Below, piece by piece: positions 24,007-32,075 of a stretch of DNA of 32,742 nt. The stretch spans positions 1-32,742 of the forward strand of contig CAMDBP010000022.1 in NCBI GenBank assembly GCA_945889315.1, in the 5' to 3' direction. The stretch's first letter is position 1. Every line of letters begins with the position of its first letter. Source of the stretch: Chitinophaga pinensis. GTDB taxonomy: Bacteria > Bacteroidota > Bacteroidia > NS11-12g > UBA9320. The position numbers and the translations under genes are program-made. A model generated the notes under the pieces. That model was not told where the DNA came from and made no database searches. It saw only the letters and a program-made list of their open reading frames with translations.

Positions 24007-26169
24007 TTACAAATTTTCCAGCAGAAAATCTGTCATCTTGGTGTACAGGTGTAATCTCGTTTTACCTCCGTATATGCTGTGGTTTTTGTTGGGGTAATAT
24101 TCTGAATCAAATGGAATATTGTTTTTGATCATTTCATTAACCATCATAACACTGTTTTCAAAATGCACGTTATCGTCACCCGTTCCGTGTACGATTAAAT
24201 ACTTTCCTTTGATATCCTTCACAAAATTGATAGGTGAATTATCATCGTAGCCACTACCGTTGTCTTGCGGCAATGCCATGTATCGCTCGGTGTAGATGTT
24301 ATCATAAAACCTCCAGTTGGTAACCGGTGCAATCGCGATAGCCATTTTAAATACATCGTTTCCTTTGGCTAGTGCTAAGCTACTCATGTATCCTCCATAA
24401 CTCCATCCCCAAATTCCTATTCTATTTTTATCGATAAACGACATCTCTCCCAAAGCTTTGGCTGCCGCTATTTGATCTTCTGTTTCGTACTTGCCTAATT
24501 GCTTATAGGTCATTTTCTTAAACTCTTCGCCACGTGCGCCAGTGCCTCTATTATCCACAGACACTACAATAATTCCGTACTTGTTCGCCAACATTTGGTG
24601 CCAGTAGTAATTGCTGTATCCAAAACTATTTTTAACCGTTTGAGATCCAGGACCACCATACACGTGCATGAGCATAGGATACGAGATAGAATCGTTAAAA
24701 TTATCGGGTTTTATCATCCAATAATTGAGTTCTACACCGTTCACCGCTAATTTATCAAATGAAATATTCCCTTGAATGAATGCATTATTACGTGTGCTAA
24801 ATTCTTTATTGTCTTCTAGTACACGAAGAGTTTCCCATGCTTTGTTTTTGATACTGTACTGGTTGGGCACCGTCGCCGAAGTGTACGAATGCAACGCCAA
24901 CGAAAAATCGTTACTAAACTCGGCAGTGTGCCATCCCGCTTCGGTGGTTAATCTTTTCTTGTTTTTACCTTGAAAATCGATGACATAAATATGGCGCTCC
25001 GTAGGATGCACTTCTGTAGAGGTATAATAAATCAACTCATTGGTTTGATCTATGCCCAGTACCGCATCCACTTCCCAATCTCCATTGGTGATTTGATATA
25101 TCTGTGGACCTTCTACTTTGTGGAAATACAAGTGTTTGTGACCATCGCTCTCGCTGCTTACTATCATGTGTCTCCCGTCGTTTAAGAAGTAAACATCATC
25201 GGTAATTTCTACGTAGTATTTGCTGGTTTCTGTAAGCGATTCTTCCACCGTTGTACCGGTAATCATTAGCATTTCCCACTTATTTTGCAATCTGTTTAAC
25301 CGTTGAACGGCAAGCATATTAGGGTTTTTGGTCCATTGTATGCGCGGCAAGTATTGATCGTTTGCACTGCCTAATTCCAGTTTAGCACTACTTCCTTTTG
25401 CTGCATCGGCAATATACACATCTACAATGCTATTGGCTTCGCCTGCTTTTGGGTATTTAAACTTGTAAAAATCCGGATATAAATTACCGTAGGTAGTCAT
25501 TTGCCATTCTTTTACGGCTGTTTCATTAAATTTAAAATACGCCAGTTTTGTACCATCCACATTCCACTCAAAACCACGGCTCATCGCAAACTCTTCTTCG
25601 TAAACCCAATCTACAGCTCCGTTGATAATTGAATTATAGCTCCCGTCTTTGGTAATTCGTTTGGTTTTCCCTTTGATTAAGTCTAGGATATACAAATCAT
25701 TGTCTTTCACATAAGCCACCTTATCGCCTTTAGGACTCAAGGTTGGGTAGCGAACTTGCTCCCCTTTACCGGTTTCTATATTGCCTTTTAGATCAAACAC
25801 ACTAAAATCACCTACGGTAGAATGCCTGTAAATTGCCTGAGAATTGTAGTATAACAGCACAATACTTTGATCATCGTTAAAATGATAATCATCAAAACTT
25901 ACTTTTTGTCCTCTAAACACATCTTTCGCATTGATTACTTCTTTTAGTTTAGTCCCAGCAACATAATCGTATTCGTTAATTACGCTAAAGCCCTCTGCAT
26001 TTGCTTCTTGAATACTGTATGACTTCCCTTCTTTCATACTCACAAATCCGCTTATGGTTTTAGGGTAAAACGTGCCACTTGCCCAAATATCAGTTAATTC
26101 GATATTGCGTTTTTGGCTGTATGTAAAAAGTGTACAGCTAATTGCTAGTAAAAAAAACGTGTTTCTCAT
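24007..26169 (-). CDS. Dipeptidyl peptidase IV, S9B family serine peptidase
   Basis: 720 residues with a signal peptide of about 18 residues (LLAISCTLFTYSQ). An N-terminal beta-propeller covers about 80-450 and contains DWVYEEEF at 187-194, the Glu pair that binds the free amino end and marks true DPP IV. The C-terminal alpha/beta hydrolase has S590 in GWSYGG, D665 or D666 in HGTGDD, and H697 in NKNHSIYG. It removes X-Pro or X-Ala dipeptides outside the inner membrane, and the following POT transporters would import them. It starts 42 bp from the divergent FAD dehydrogenase gene. Confidence 0.94.
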   Translation of the reverse strand: MRNTFFLLAISCTLFTYSQKRNIELTDIWASGTFYPKTISGFVSMKEGKSYSIQEANAEGFSVINEYDYVAGTKLKEVINAKDVFRGQKVSFDDYHFNDDQSIVLLYYNSQAIYRHSTVGDFSVFDLKGNIETGKGEQVRYPTLSPKGDKVAYVKDNDLYILDLIKGKTKRITKDGSYNSIINGAVDWVYEEEFAMSRGFEWNVDGTKLAYFKFNETAVKEWQMTTYGNLYPDFYKFKYPKAGEANSIVDVYIADAAKGSSAKLELGSANDQYLPRIQWTKNPNMLAVQRLNRLQNKWEMLMITGTTVEESLTETSKYYVEITDDVYFLNDGRHMIVSSESDGHKHLYFHKVEGPQIYQITNGDWEVDAVLGIDQTNELIYYTSTEVHPTERHIYVIDFQGKNKKRLTTEAGWHTAEFSNDFSLALHSYTSATVPNQYSIKNKAWETLRVLEDNKEFSTRNNAFIQGNISFDKLAVNGVELNYWMIKPDNFNDSISYPMLMHVYGGPGSQTVKNSFGYSNYYWHQMLANKYGIIVVSVDNRGTGARGEEFKKMTYKQLGKYETEDQIAAAKALGEMSFIDKNRIGIWGWSYGGYMSSLALAKGNDVFKMAIAIAPVTNWRFYDNIYTERYMALPQDNGSGYDDNSPINFVKDIKGKYLIVHGTGDDNVHFENSVMMVNEMIKNNIPFDSEYYPNKNHSIYGGKTRLHLYTKMTDFLLENL

Positions 26170-26177
26170 TCTTGCTA

Positions 26178-26185
26178 TAAATTTG
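26178..26185 (+). promoter_or_regulatory. Candidate -7 promoter box TAAATTTG
   Basis: An exact match to the Bacteroidota TAnnTTTG consensus in the 42-bp gap between divergent genes, 26 bp before the ATG of the FAD-linked dehydrogenase. No convincing -33 TTTG box was seen at the expected distance. Confidence 0.45.
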
Positions 26186-26211
26186 CTTCAATAATAACCT
26201 AATTTATAAAA

Positions 26212-27600
26212 ATGGAATGGATAGCTGCACTTAAAAAATTACTGGGAGAAGACATCATTAGCAGTGATTCTGAGGTGCTTAAAAACTACGCAAGTGATTA
26301 CACGGAAGATTTCGTTTTTTTACCGCATGCGGTGGCTACCCCTAGAACCACGGCCCAGGTTTCAGCCGTTTTGGCATTTTGTAATGAACATAAAATACCT
26401 TTAACTCCCCGCGGTGCAGGCACAGGATTAAGTGGAGGTAGTTTACCAGTTATGGGCGGTGTGTCGCTGTCTATGGAACATTTCAACAAGATACTGGAGA
26501 TAGACGAGCAAAATTTTCAAGCGACGGTAGAATGTGGGGTTGTGAATGAGGCGTTTCAACAAGCCGTTAAAGAAAAAGGCTTGTTTTATCCTCCCGACCC
26601 TGCCAGTAAAGGAAGTTGCTTTTTGGGTGGCAATATTGCGCACAGCAGCGGCGGTCCCAAAGCACTCAAATACGGAACCACCAAAGATTATGTATTGAAC
26701 TTAGAAATCGTATTGGCCAATGGAGAGATTTTGTGGACAGGTGCCAATACCTTAAAAAACAGCACGGGTTATAACCTAACACAACTGATGATTGGAAGTG
26801 AAGGAACCTTAGCCGTAGTAACCAAAATTGTATTTAAGCTGCTTCCCTTGCCTCAGCACAACTTACTTATGCTGGCCAAATTTACAAGCATAGACGACGC
26901 ATGCAAAGCGGTTCCTGAGCTATTTATCAAAGGCTTAAGCCCAAGTGCGCTAGAACTTATGGAAACCTCTGGAGTACAAATGGTGGTGGACCACACGCCT
27001 GATCTGCAATTTCCCATCGAAGAAAATACCAAAGCCTATCTGCTTATTGAAGTAGACGGAAATGATATGGACCAACTCTTTATCGCATGCGAAGGCATCA
27101 ATGACGTGCTGGAAGCAAATCACGTACTTGAAGTACAGTTTGCAGATACCTCGGAGCAAAAAGAAAAGCTCTGGAAAATAAGACGCACCATAGGCGAAAT
27201 GGTAAAAATACACAGTACCTACAAGGAAGAAGATGCCGTAGTGCAACGTGCGAGTTTGCCTGCGCTCATGAAAGGTGTAAAAGAGCTAGGAGAAGCTTAC
27301 GGTTTTGACAGCGTATGCTACGGGCACGCCGGCGACGGAAACTTGCATATTAACATCTTAAAAGGCGACATGACGGCAGAAAAATGGAATGGTCCTCATC
27401 TGGAAGAAGGCATACGCAAGATTTTTAGACTTTGTAAAAGTCTAGGAGGAACTATAAGCGGCGAGCATGGCATTGGTTGGGTGCAGAAAAAGTATTTGAA
27501 TGAAGTACTAGACCCTATACACATCGAACTCATGAAAGGGATTAAACAGGTATTTGACCCCCATGGAATATTAAATCCCCATAAAATATGGGAAGACTAG
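26212..27600 (+). CDS. FAD-binding oxidoreductase, GlcD / D-lactate dehydrogenase type
   Basis: 462 residues, matching GlcD-family length. The FAD-binding PCMH domain shows PRGAGTGLSGG at 66-76, NIAHSSGGPKALKYGTTKDYVL, and IGSEGTLAVVTKI. The C-terminal FAD-oxidase domain shows YGHAGDGNLHINI and GTISGEHGIGWVQKKYL (H419), the residues around the flavin and substrate carboxylate. Enzymes of this type oxidise D-2-hydroxy acids such as glycolate or D-lactate and pass electrons to the respiratory chain. No GlcE or GlcF partner is adjacent, so the substrate is open. It stands alone between opposite-strand genes. Confidence 0.9.
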   Translation: MEWIAALKKLLGEDIISSDSEVLKNYASDYTEDFVFLPHAVATPRTTAQVSAVLAFCNEHKIPLTPRGAGTGLSGGSLPVMGGVSLSMEHFNKILEIDEQNFQATVECGVVNEAFQQAVKEKGLFYPPDPASKGSCFLGGNIAHSSGGPKALKYGTTKDYVLNLEIVLANGEILWTGANTLKNSTGYNLTQLMIGSEGTLAVVTKIVFKLLPLPQHNLLMLAKFTSIDDACKAVPELFIKGLSPSALELMETSGVQMVVDHTPDLQFPIEENTKAYLLIEVDGNDMDQLFIACEGINDVLEANHVLEVQFADTSEQKEKLWKIRRTIGEMVKIHSTYKEEDAVVQRASLPALMKGVKELGEAYGFDSVCYGHAGDGNLHINILKGDMTAEKWNGPHLEEGIRKIFRLCKSLGGTISGEHGIGWVQKKYLNEVLDPIHIELMKGIKQVFDPHGILNPHKIWED

Positions 27601-27607
27601 GTTGAGC

Positions 27608-28342
27608 CTAAAACAGATACCCTAAGGCTACAATACACCCAAACGTGCGGTAATGACTTACGTTCTTATTAAGGAATGTGATGTTATTCAGCAGTTGAAA
27701 ATCAGATTCTACATAGACTTTATTAAACGGAAAATTACGTTCATCTTTCCCCAGTCTAACCGCAAAACCTACATTTTGAACGATGTTACTACTGGAATAT
27801 GCCCCAGTAAATATGGGCTCTAACGTAGTACTTTCTTGCTCGTCAAACGAATTTGAACGTCTTTTTGTGCTCGTACCGTAAGCCTGCACGCCGTAACCGA
27901 TGAGTTCTTCTACGCCTAACCTGTAGTGCACAAAAAATTGATTATCGGTAGGAGTACTCAAACGCAGTCCGGCGCGTAACCCCAACAATGAAGCACTTAC
28001 GTCGTAATAATCGTAATAGGTATAATTGGTATCGTTGCTCGTTTCGTTTTTATAGGTATTGCTGTACCAATAATCTGTGCCTTGGAGGATGGATAGATCG
28101 ATAAACATTTGTTTACGAGGTGTTGTAAAGCCCATTCCGTAATCGCTAAAAACACGATTTAAGGTGGTGTTGTGTTCTGCATCTCGATTATTGGGGTTTT
28201 CGAAAATAGACTTAATAACACTCGAAGGTACACGCTGGCTGTTGTTATAATTAAAACCTAAGGTCGCATTATAGGGTTTTAGTTGAGCACTTGAAGCAAG
28301 TGTAAATGACATCCAACATAGGATTAGGATCGTTTTTTTCAT
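27608..28342 (-). CDS. Putative outer-membrane beta-barrel protein, function unknown
   Basis: 244 residues with a signal peptide ending near residue 19 (FTLASSAQ). The mature part alternates polar and hydrophobic residues, is rich in Tyr, Asn and Phe, and ends IVALGYLF, the aromatic C-terminus of barrels recognised by BAM. I know no specific family. It begins 3 bp after the M28 peptidase stop and is surely co-transcribed with it. It could help the peptidase or simply be a small surface barrel; nothing in the sequence decides this. Confidence 0.7.
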   Translation of the reverse strand: MKKTILILCWMSFTLASSAQLKPYNATLGFNYNNSQRVPSSVIKSIFENPNNRDAEHNTTLNRVFSDYGMGFTTPRKQMFIDLSILQGTDYWYSNTYKNETSNDTNYTYYDYYDVSASLLGLRAGLRLSTPTDNQFFVHYRLGVEELIGYGVQAYGTSTKRRSNSFDEQESTTLEPIFTGAYSSSNIVQNVGFAVRLGKDERNFPFNKVYVESDFQLLNNITFLNKNVSHYRTFGCIVALGYLF

Positions 28343-28345
28343 TGC

Positions 28346-29797
28346 TTACTTGGTTTTAAATTTGGTCCAATACGTGTCTATTAGATAGATCATAGCAGCC
28401 ATACTGGCTCCGCCCAGTTCTAACTCACGTTGATTTACATTTTCAAACACGTCATCACTGCTGTGGTGGTAATCAAAATAACGCTGTGGATCTGGGTAAA
28501 GCCCCAACAGCATAATATCTTCATTCACTCTATTTTCTTCATTTTTGAGTGGCCCAATATCTACTCCGCCATATCCGGGTTTAAAGTAATGTAATCCGTA
28601 AGGATCCAATAACGATTGCCATTGTTGGATTACCGCCAGTTGCGCTTCTTTACCATCTATACTAAAACCTCGTGGAGAAAACCCACCTCTGTCACTTTCA
28701 AGCGCACAAATGTGATTTTCACCCGCTAGCTTAGCATTTGCCGCATAGGTTTTTCCACCCATATTGCCGTTTTCTTCGTTCATGTACAACACCATTCGAA
28801 TGGTGTTTTTGGGTTTGATATTCAATGCATTAAACAAACGAAGCACTTCCATACATTGTACCACTCCTGCCCCATCGTCGTGGGCGCCTTCGCCCAAATC
28901 CCAACTATCGATATGTGCTCCAAAAACTATGATTTGTTCTGGATTCTCCGTGCCTTTTATTTCTGCTACTAGATTACTGGTTTTTACAGAATCGGCAGCG
29001 GTGTAACAATTGAAATTCAGGGTAGCTTCCATGGTTCCGTACAACTGGAGGTACTCATGAAGCATATCTGCATCTGACGTACTTATAGCCGCAGCCGGAA
29101 TTTGAGTTACTCCTTTTTTATACGACATGCTTCCTGCGTGTGCATGCTCGTCGGTAAGTGTGGTCATCGATCTAACCAACACACCAATGGCACCGTAGCT
29201 TGCCGACTCTGATGCACCGGCATACCGTTGCGAAACGCAAGCACCATAAGCATCAAAGGTGCTAATTTGCGTTTTGTCCATAGGTCCGTTCAGGAATACT
29301 ATTTTACCACGCAGTTCATTTTCGGTGAATTTAGCCAACTCGGCAATACTCCCAACCTCGACTACGGGAGCGGTAAGTGGACCGTTAGTACCCACACTTC
29401 CACCTAAGGCCGTAGCATATAATTTATGTTTTTCTAGCTTTGATTTAGCATGGCTTTTTTGCGGAGAGAGAGGAATCTGCTGCACGCTTACCGACTCTAT
29501 ATCACCTCTAACCCAACGAACAGCTGTTACTTCTTGCTTGTACACCTTGCTTACTTGGTAATTCGAAACTTCTTGTTGCGCCCAATTCACTGCTTGATCT
29601 GCTTGTGGCGACCCAGTTAACCGATGACCAATTGACTTACACAACACATTTAAATTCAGATAACTCTCCCCTTTCAAAAGTGCCTCATCAAAAATGTTGC
29701 GGATGGTGAGCGAATCATTGCTTGCGTATACCGGCTGCTGTCCAAATGAATGGATACTCCCAGTTAAGATAAGAAGCAGAACTATTTTTTTTCTCAT
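28346..29797 (-). CDS. M28-family zinc metallopeptidase, carboxypeptidase Q-like
   Basis: 483 residues with a signal peptide ending near residue 19 (GSIHSFGQ). A PA-like insert spans about 140-240 (GKIVFLNGPMD). The M28 catalytic set is visible: H295 in GAHIDSWD, D307 or D308 in AHDDGAG, E341-E342 in MNEENG, D369 in ESDRGG, and a late His in FDYHHSSDDVFENV. It binds two zinc ions and cleaves small peptides or amino-terminal residues outside the cytoplasm. The start overlaps the membrane-protein stop as ATGA. Together with the DPP IV module it points to a protein-degrading lifestyle. Confidence 0.92.
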   Translation of the reverse strand: MRKKIVLLLILTGSIHSFGQQPVYASNDSLTIRNIFDEALLKGESYLNLNVLCKSIGHRLTGSPQADQAVNWAQQEVSNYQVSKVYKQEVTAVRWVRGDIESVSVQQIPLSPQKSHAKSKLEKHKLYATALGGSVGTNGPLTAPVVEVGSIAELAKFTENELRGKIVFLNGPMDKTQISTFDAYGACVSQRYAGASESASYGAIGVLVRSMTTLTDEHAHAGSMSYKKGVTQIPAAAISTSDADMLHEYLQLYGTMEATLNFNCYTAADSVKTSNLVAEIKGTENPEQIIVFGAHIDSWDLGEGAHDDGAGVVQCMEVLRLFNALNIKPKNTIRMVLYMNEENGNMGGKTYAANAKLAGENHICALESDRGGFSPRGFSIDGKEAQLAVIQQWQSLLDPYGLHYFKPGYGGVDIGPLKNEENRVNEDIMLLGLYPDPQRYFDYHHSSDDVFENVNQRELELGGASMAAMIYLIDTYWTKFKTK

Positions 29798-30399
29798 TTT
29801 AATTTTACAAATCCTTTTGACAAGACAATAAGGGATTGCGCTAAAAGCAAATGGCTTATATCACTAGGTTTCAAGCCTAATCCTTGTGGCATAGCTTTAA
29901 AAAGAAAGGCAGAAACCAATATGATTCCTATGCCAACAAGTATGGTTTTATGTGCCGCTGTATTTTGCTTTACATTTTTACTAAACAAGAACCCGCTTAT
30001 CAGCAACATTTCAATTATACCATAGGTCATCACGGGTCTGAAACCAAGTTTTGTCCCCGGATAAAGCACATTGAGGTACACCAACCATACACTAGCTAGT
30101 ACCAAGATTGCATTGTGTACATGCTTAATCTGGCCGCTATCTAGCAAGCCAAAGTGATGTAAGGTACCGCGTGCAAAAAAGTAAAAACTAAACAGGTTTA
30201 TAACTCTTGAGCAAAACAATAAAATAGCTTGTGTTTGAAGCGGTAAGATTTCCAAATGGCCAAATGCACCTATTAATGCAGTCACGGCGGTTGTGGTTAA
30301 AAACCACGCAAAGTCGTGCATAAGCTTTGGCTTATGTATTAAATATACTGAGGCTCCCACCACAAAAATCAGAAGATTGGAATAGAAACTAAGCCACAT
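29794..30399 (-). CDS. Conserved-looking integral membrane protein, function unknown
   Basis: 201 residues from the ATG at 30399. The frame extends to a TTG at 30411, but only four residues are gained. About six or seven hydrophobic segments are seen (for example LLIFVVGASVYLI, AILVLASVWLVYLNVLY, ILVGIGIILVSAFLF) with few charged loops. I do not recognise a family or catalytic motif. Its stop overlaps the start of the M28 peptidase as ATGA, so they are translated together. Confidence 0.7.
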   Translation of the reverse strand: MWLSFYSNLLIFVVGASVYLIHKPKLMHDFAWFLTTTAVTALIGAFGHLEILPLQTQAILLFCSRVINLFSFYFFARGTLHHFGLLDSGQIKHVHNAILVLASVWLVYLNVLYPGTKLGFRPVMTYGIIEMLLISGFLFSKNVKQNTAAHKTILVGIGIILVSAFLFKAMPQGLGLKPSDISHLLLAQSLIVLSKGFVKLK

Positions 30400-30477
30400 T
30401 ATTTCGGGCAATAATAGTTATTTTGTATCATTTTTAAACGAAAATATTACCGCCAAAATCCGTGTCAAAAAGATAAA

Positions 30478-30500
30478 TAAGCGGCTTATTCCCTCGCTTA
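30478..30500 (-). terminator. Weak candidate terminator after the second thioesterase gene
   Basis: TAAGCG / CGCTTA inverted repeat with an 11-nt loop, followed on the minus strand by TTTATCTTTTT. The stem is only 6 bp, so this is tentative. It lies between the thioesterase stop at 30506 and the membrane protein start. Confidence 0.3.
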
Positions 30501-30505
30501 ATCGT

Positions 30506-30925
30506 TTAGTTAAATAGACCTGATGCAAGCACTATTTCGCTGAGCGCTACTGGTTTTCCTTTGGTATAATCAAAACACACTAATGCTGTTCTAATTTCTG
30601 CCATGGGTTTGTTTTTAGTGAGATTGGTGAATTTGTAAAAGATATTAAACGAAGATCCGCCTTCTGTATGCGCGGCAACGTCTATCTGCACTTCATCGTT
30701 TAGATGCCCTTCTCCTTTGAAGGTTATAGCAGCGTCTGCTTGAATTAGCGAGGTTCCTCCAAAATCTAATTCCGTAAAACCATATTGAGCGAAATAGGCC
30801 ATTCGTGCCTCTTGTGCAAACGCTAAAAACTGCTGATTAGCGAGATGATTACCGTAATTTAAATCGGTAACACGTACCTTCATGGTAATGCTAAAATGCC
30901 ATTCCTTAGGCATGTCTATTTTCAT
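30506..30925 (-). CDS. Hotdog-fold acyl-CoA thioesterase (4HBT-like)
   Basis: About 139 residues. The N-terminal strand-turn VRVTDLNYGNHLANQQFLAFAQEARM is the hotdog catalytic region, with D21 and H27 in the numbering from the chosen start. An Asn (N26) stands between the Gly and the His where YbgC/FcbC enzymes read GH. The later strand ALVCFDYTKGKPVAL is typical of the family. The start is taken at the ATG at 30925 because it makes an ATGA overlap with the acyltransferase stop; an ATG at 30934 is equally in frame. It probably hydrolyses an acyl-CoA or acyl-ACP thioester in the cytoplasm; the substrate is unknown. Confidence 0.8.
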   Translation of the reverse strand: MKIDMPKEWHFSITMKVRVTDLNYGNHLANQQFLAFAQEARMAYFAQYGFTELDFGGTSLIQADAAITFKGEGHLNDEVQIDVAAHTEGGSSFNIFYKFTNLTKNKPMAEIRTALVCFDYTKGKPVALSEIVLASGLFN

Positions 30926-31479
30926 TCTGGCCATTGGGGTCCGTAAGCTGGGTGTTTTCCTTTAAATTGACTGAAATACTTTTTTAACTCGATAACGGTT
31001 TCATCCACTCCCTGCGTTAGGTAAAATGGTTCATCAAATACCACTCGTTTAGTTCCGTAATCAAAAGCAACGGTTAATATTGGAATATTCGCTTTTGTAG
31101 CAATGTGGTAAAACCCCGTTTTCCATTTTGGATTGTACTTACGCGTTCCTTCTGGGGTTATGGTCGTTACGAACGTGTCATTCGTGTTGTATACATTTAC
31201 AAGTGAATCCACAAAATTGGTATTCTTACTGCGTTCTACCGGAAAGCCACCCAAACCTCTGAAAAAATAACCCAGAGGCCAAACGAATAATTCTTTTTTT
31301 GCCAAATACTTAGGATCAAAACCGTCGGTATACCTGCGAAAAAGCACGCCTATCAAAAAATCCCAATTGCTGGTGTGTGGTGCCACGACGATTAAATATT
31401 TTGGAATAGTTGGAACAGGCCCAACTACTTTCCAGCCCCACACTGCTTCAAAAAGCCATTTTGCTATTTTCTTAAACAT
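30922..31479 (-). CDS. PlsC-like 1-acylglycerol-3-phosphate acyltransferase family protein
   Basis: 185 residues. The acyltransferase motif H-x4-D is H35-TSNW-D40 (APHTSNWDF). A GGFPVERS stretch at 77-84 is motif II, and PEGTR at 109-113 is motif III, which binds the glycerol phosphate. It is shorter than housekeeping PlsC (about 240 residues), and belongs to a compact Bacteroidota variety as I recall it. It would acylate a lysophospholipid or another lipid at the inner membrane; the acceptor is inferred. It overlaps both neighbours, by 8 bp and by 4 bp, so all three are translated as a block. Confidence 0.88.
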   Translation of the reverse strand: MFKKIAKWLFEAVWGWKVVGPVPTIPKYLIVVAPHTSNWDFLIGVLFRRYTDGFDPKYLAKKELFVWPLGYFFRGLGGFPVERSKNTNFVDSLVNVYNTNDTFVTTITPEGTRKYNPKWKTGFYHIATKANIPILTVAFDYGTKRVVFDEPFYLTQGVDETVIELKKYFSQFKGKHPAYGPQWPE

Positions 31480-31885
31480 GTATTAATGCCTCTAATGCGT
31501 CAAACTTAGCAATGATTTCTTCCGAGATCGTTTCTGGTTTTCCCGTAGCTGAATTAAGCAATACAAAGGTTACTTCGGCACTGCTGCATACGATATCTGA
31601 AGCCAAATCTCTTATTTCTTGGGTTACAACCATGTTCTTGTTATGGTAAACTACGTTCGTAATTTTGATGCGCACATCTTGGTTAGGAACCAATGATTTT
31701 TTGTACGAAATATTGATGTTCACTACAATAAAAAGCAGGTTTCTACTTTCAAAAAACTTTTCGTGAAGGGCAGGCTCTAAAAACTCCCAACGCGCTTCTT
31801 CCAAAAGTTCTAAATAACGGGCATTATTTACATGACCGTAGGCATCGCAATGATATCCGCGTATTTTTAAGGTGGTTCCATTCAC
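31472..31885 (-). CDS. Hotdog-fold acyl-CoA thioesterase (YbgC/FadM-like)
   Basis: 137 residues. Y-H-C-D14-AYGHVNNARYLELLEEARW is a clear 4HBT/YbgC signature with D14 as the catalytic acid and GHVNN behind it. The second half has the strands of a single hotdog domain, with DIVCSSAEVTFVLLN near residue 100. It is a cytoplasmic thioesterase cleaving an acyl-CoA. The start is a GTG at 31885; the nearby ATG is out of frame. It is the first gene of the thioesterase-acyltransferase-thioesterase operon and is divergent from the SDR gene across a 190-bp gap. Confidence 0.88.
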   Translation of the reverse strand: MNGTTLKIRGYHCDAYGHVNNARYLELLEEARWEFLEPALHEKFFESRNLLFIVVNINISYKKSLVPNQDVRIKITNVVYHNKNMVVTQEIRDLASDIVCSSAEVTFVLLNSATGKPETISEEIIAKFDALEALIHV

Positions 31886-32021
31886 AATGCAAATGTGCTA
31901 AAATTTAACGTATCTAGGAATAGAAGAAACGAAGCTTATTTCTTTGGCATAACCCTTTCCTGTGATTATCGGACGATTTCGGGTTTGCTTAATTTCAACG
32001 GGGCAAAAACAAAAAATTAAT

Positions 32022-32029
32022 TTACTTTG
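32022..32029 (+). promoter_or_regulatory. Tentative -7 box TTACTTTG upstream of the SDR gene
   Basis: One mismatch to TAnnTTTG, 46 bp before the ATG at 32076. The 190-bp divergent gap must hold promoters for both directions, but this is the only candidate I could find. Confidence 0.25.
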
Positions 32030-32075
32030 AGCCATCTATCTACAAACATTTAAAAAAGGATAGTGTTAAGCATAT

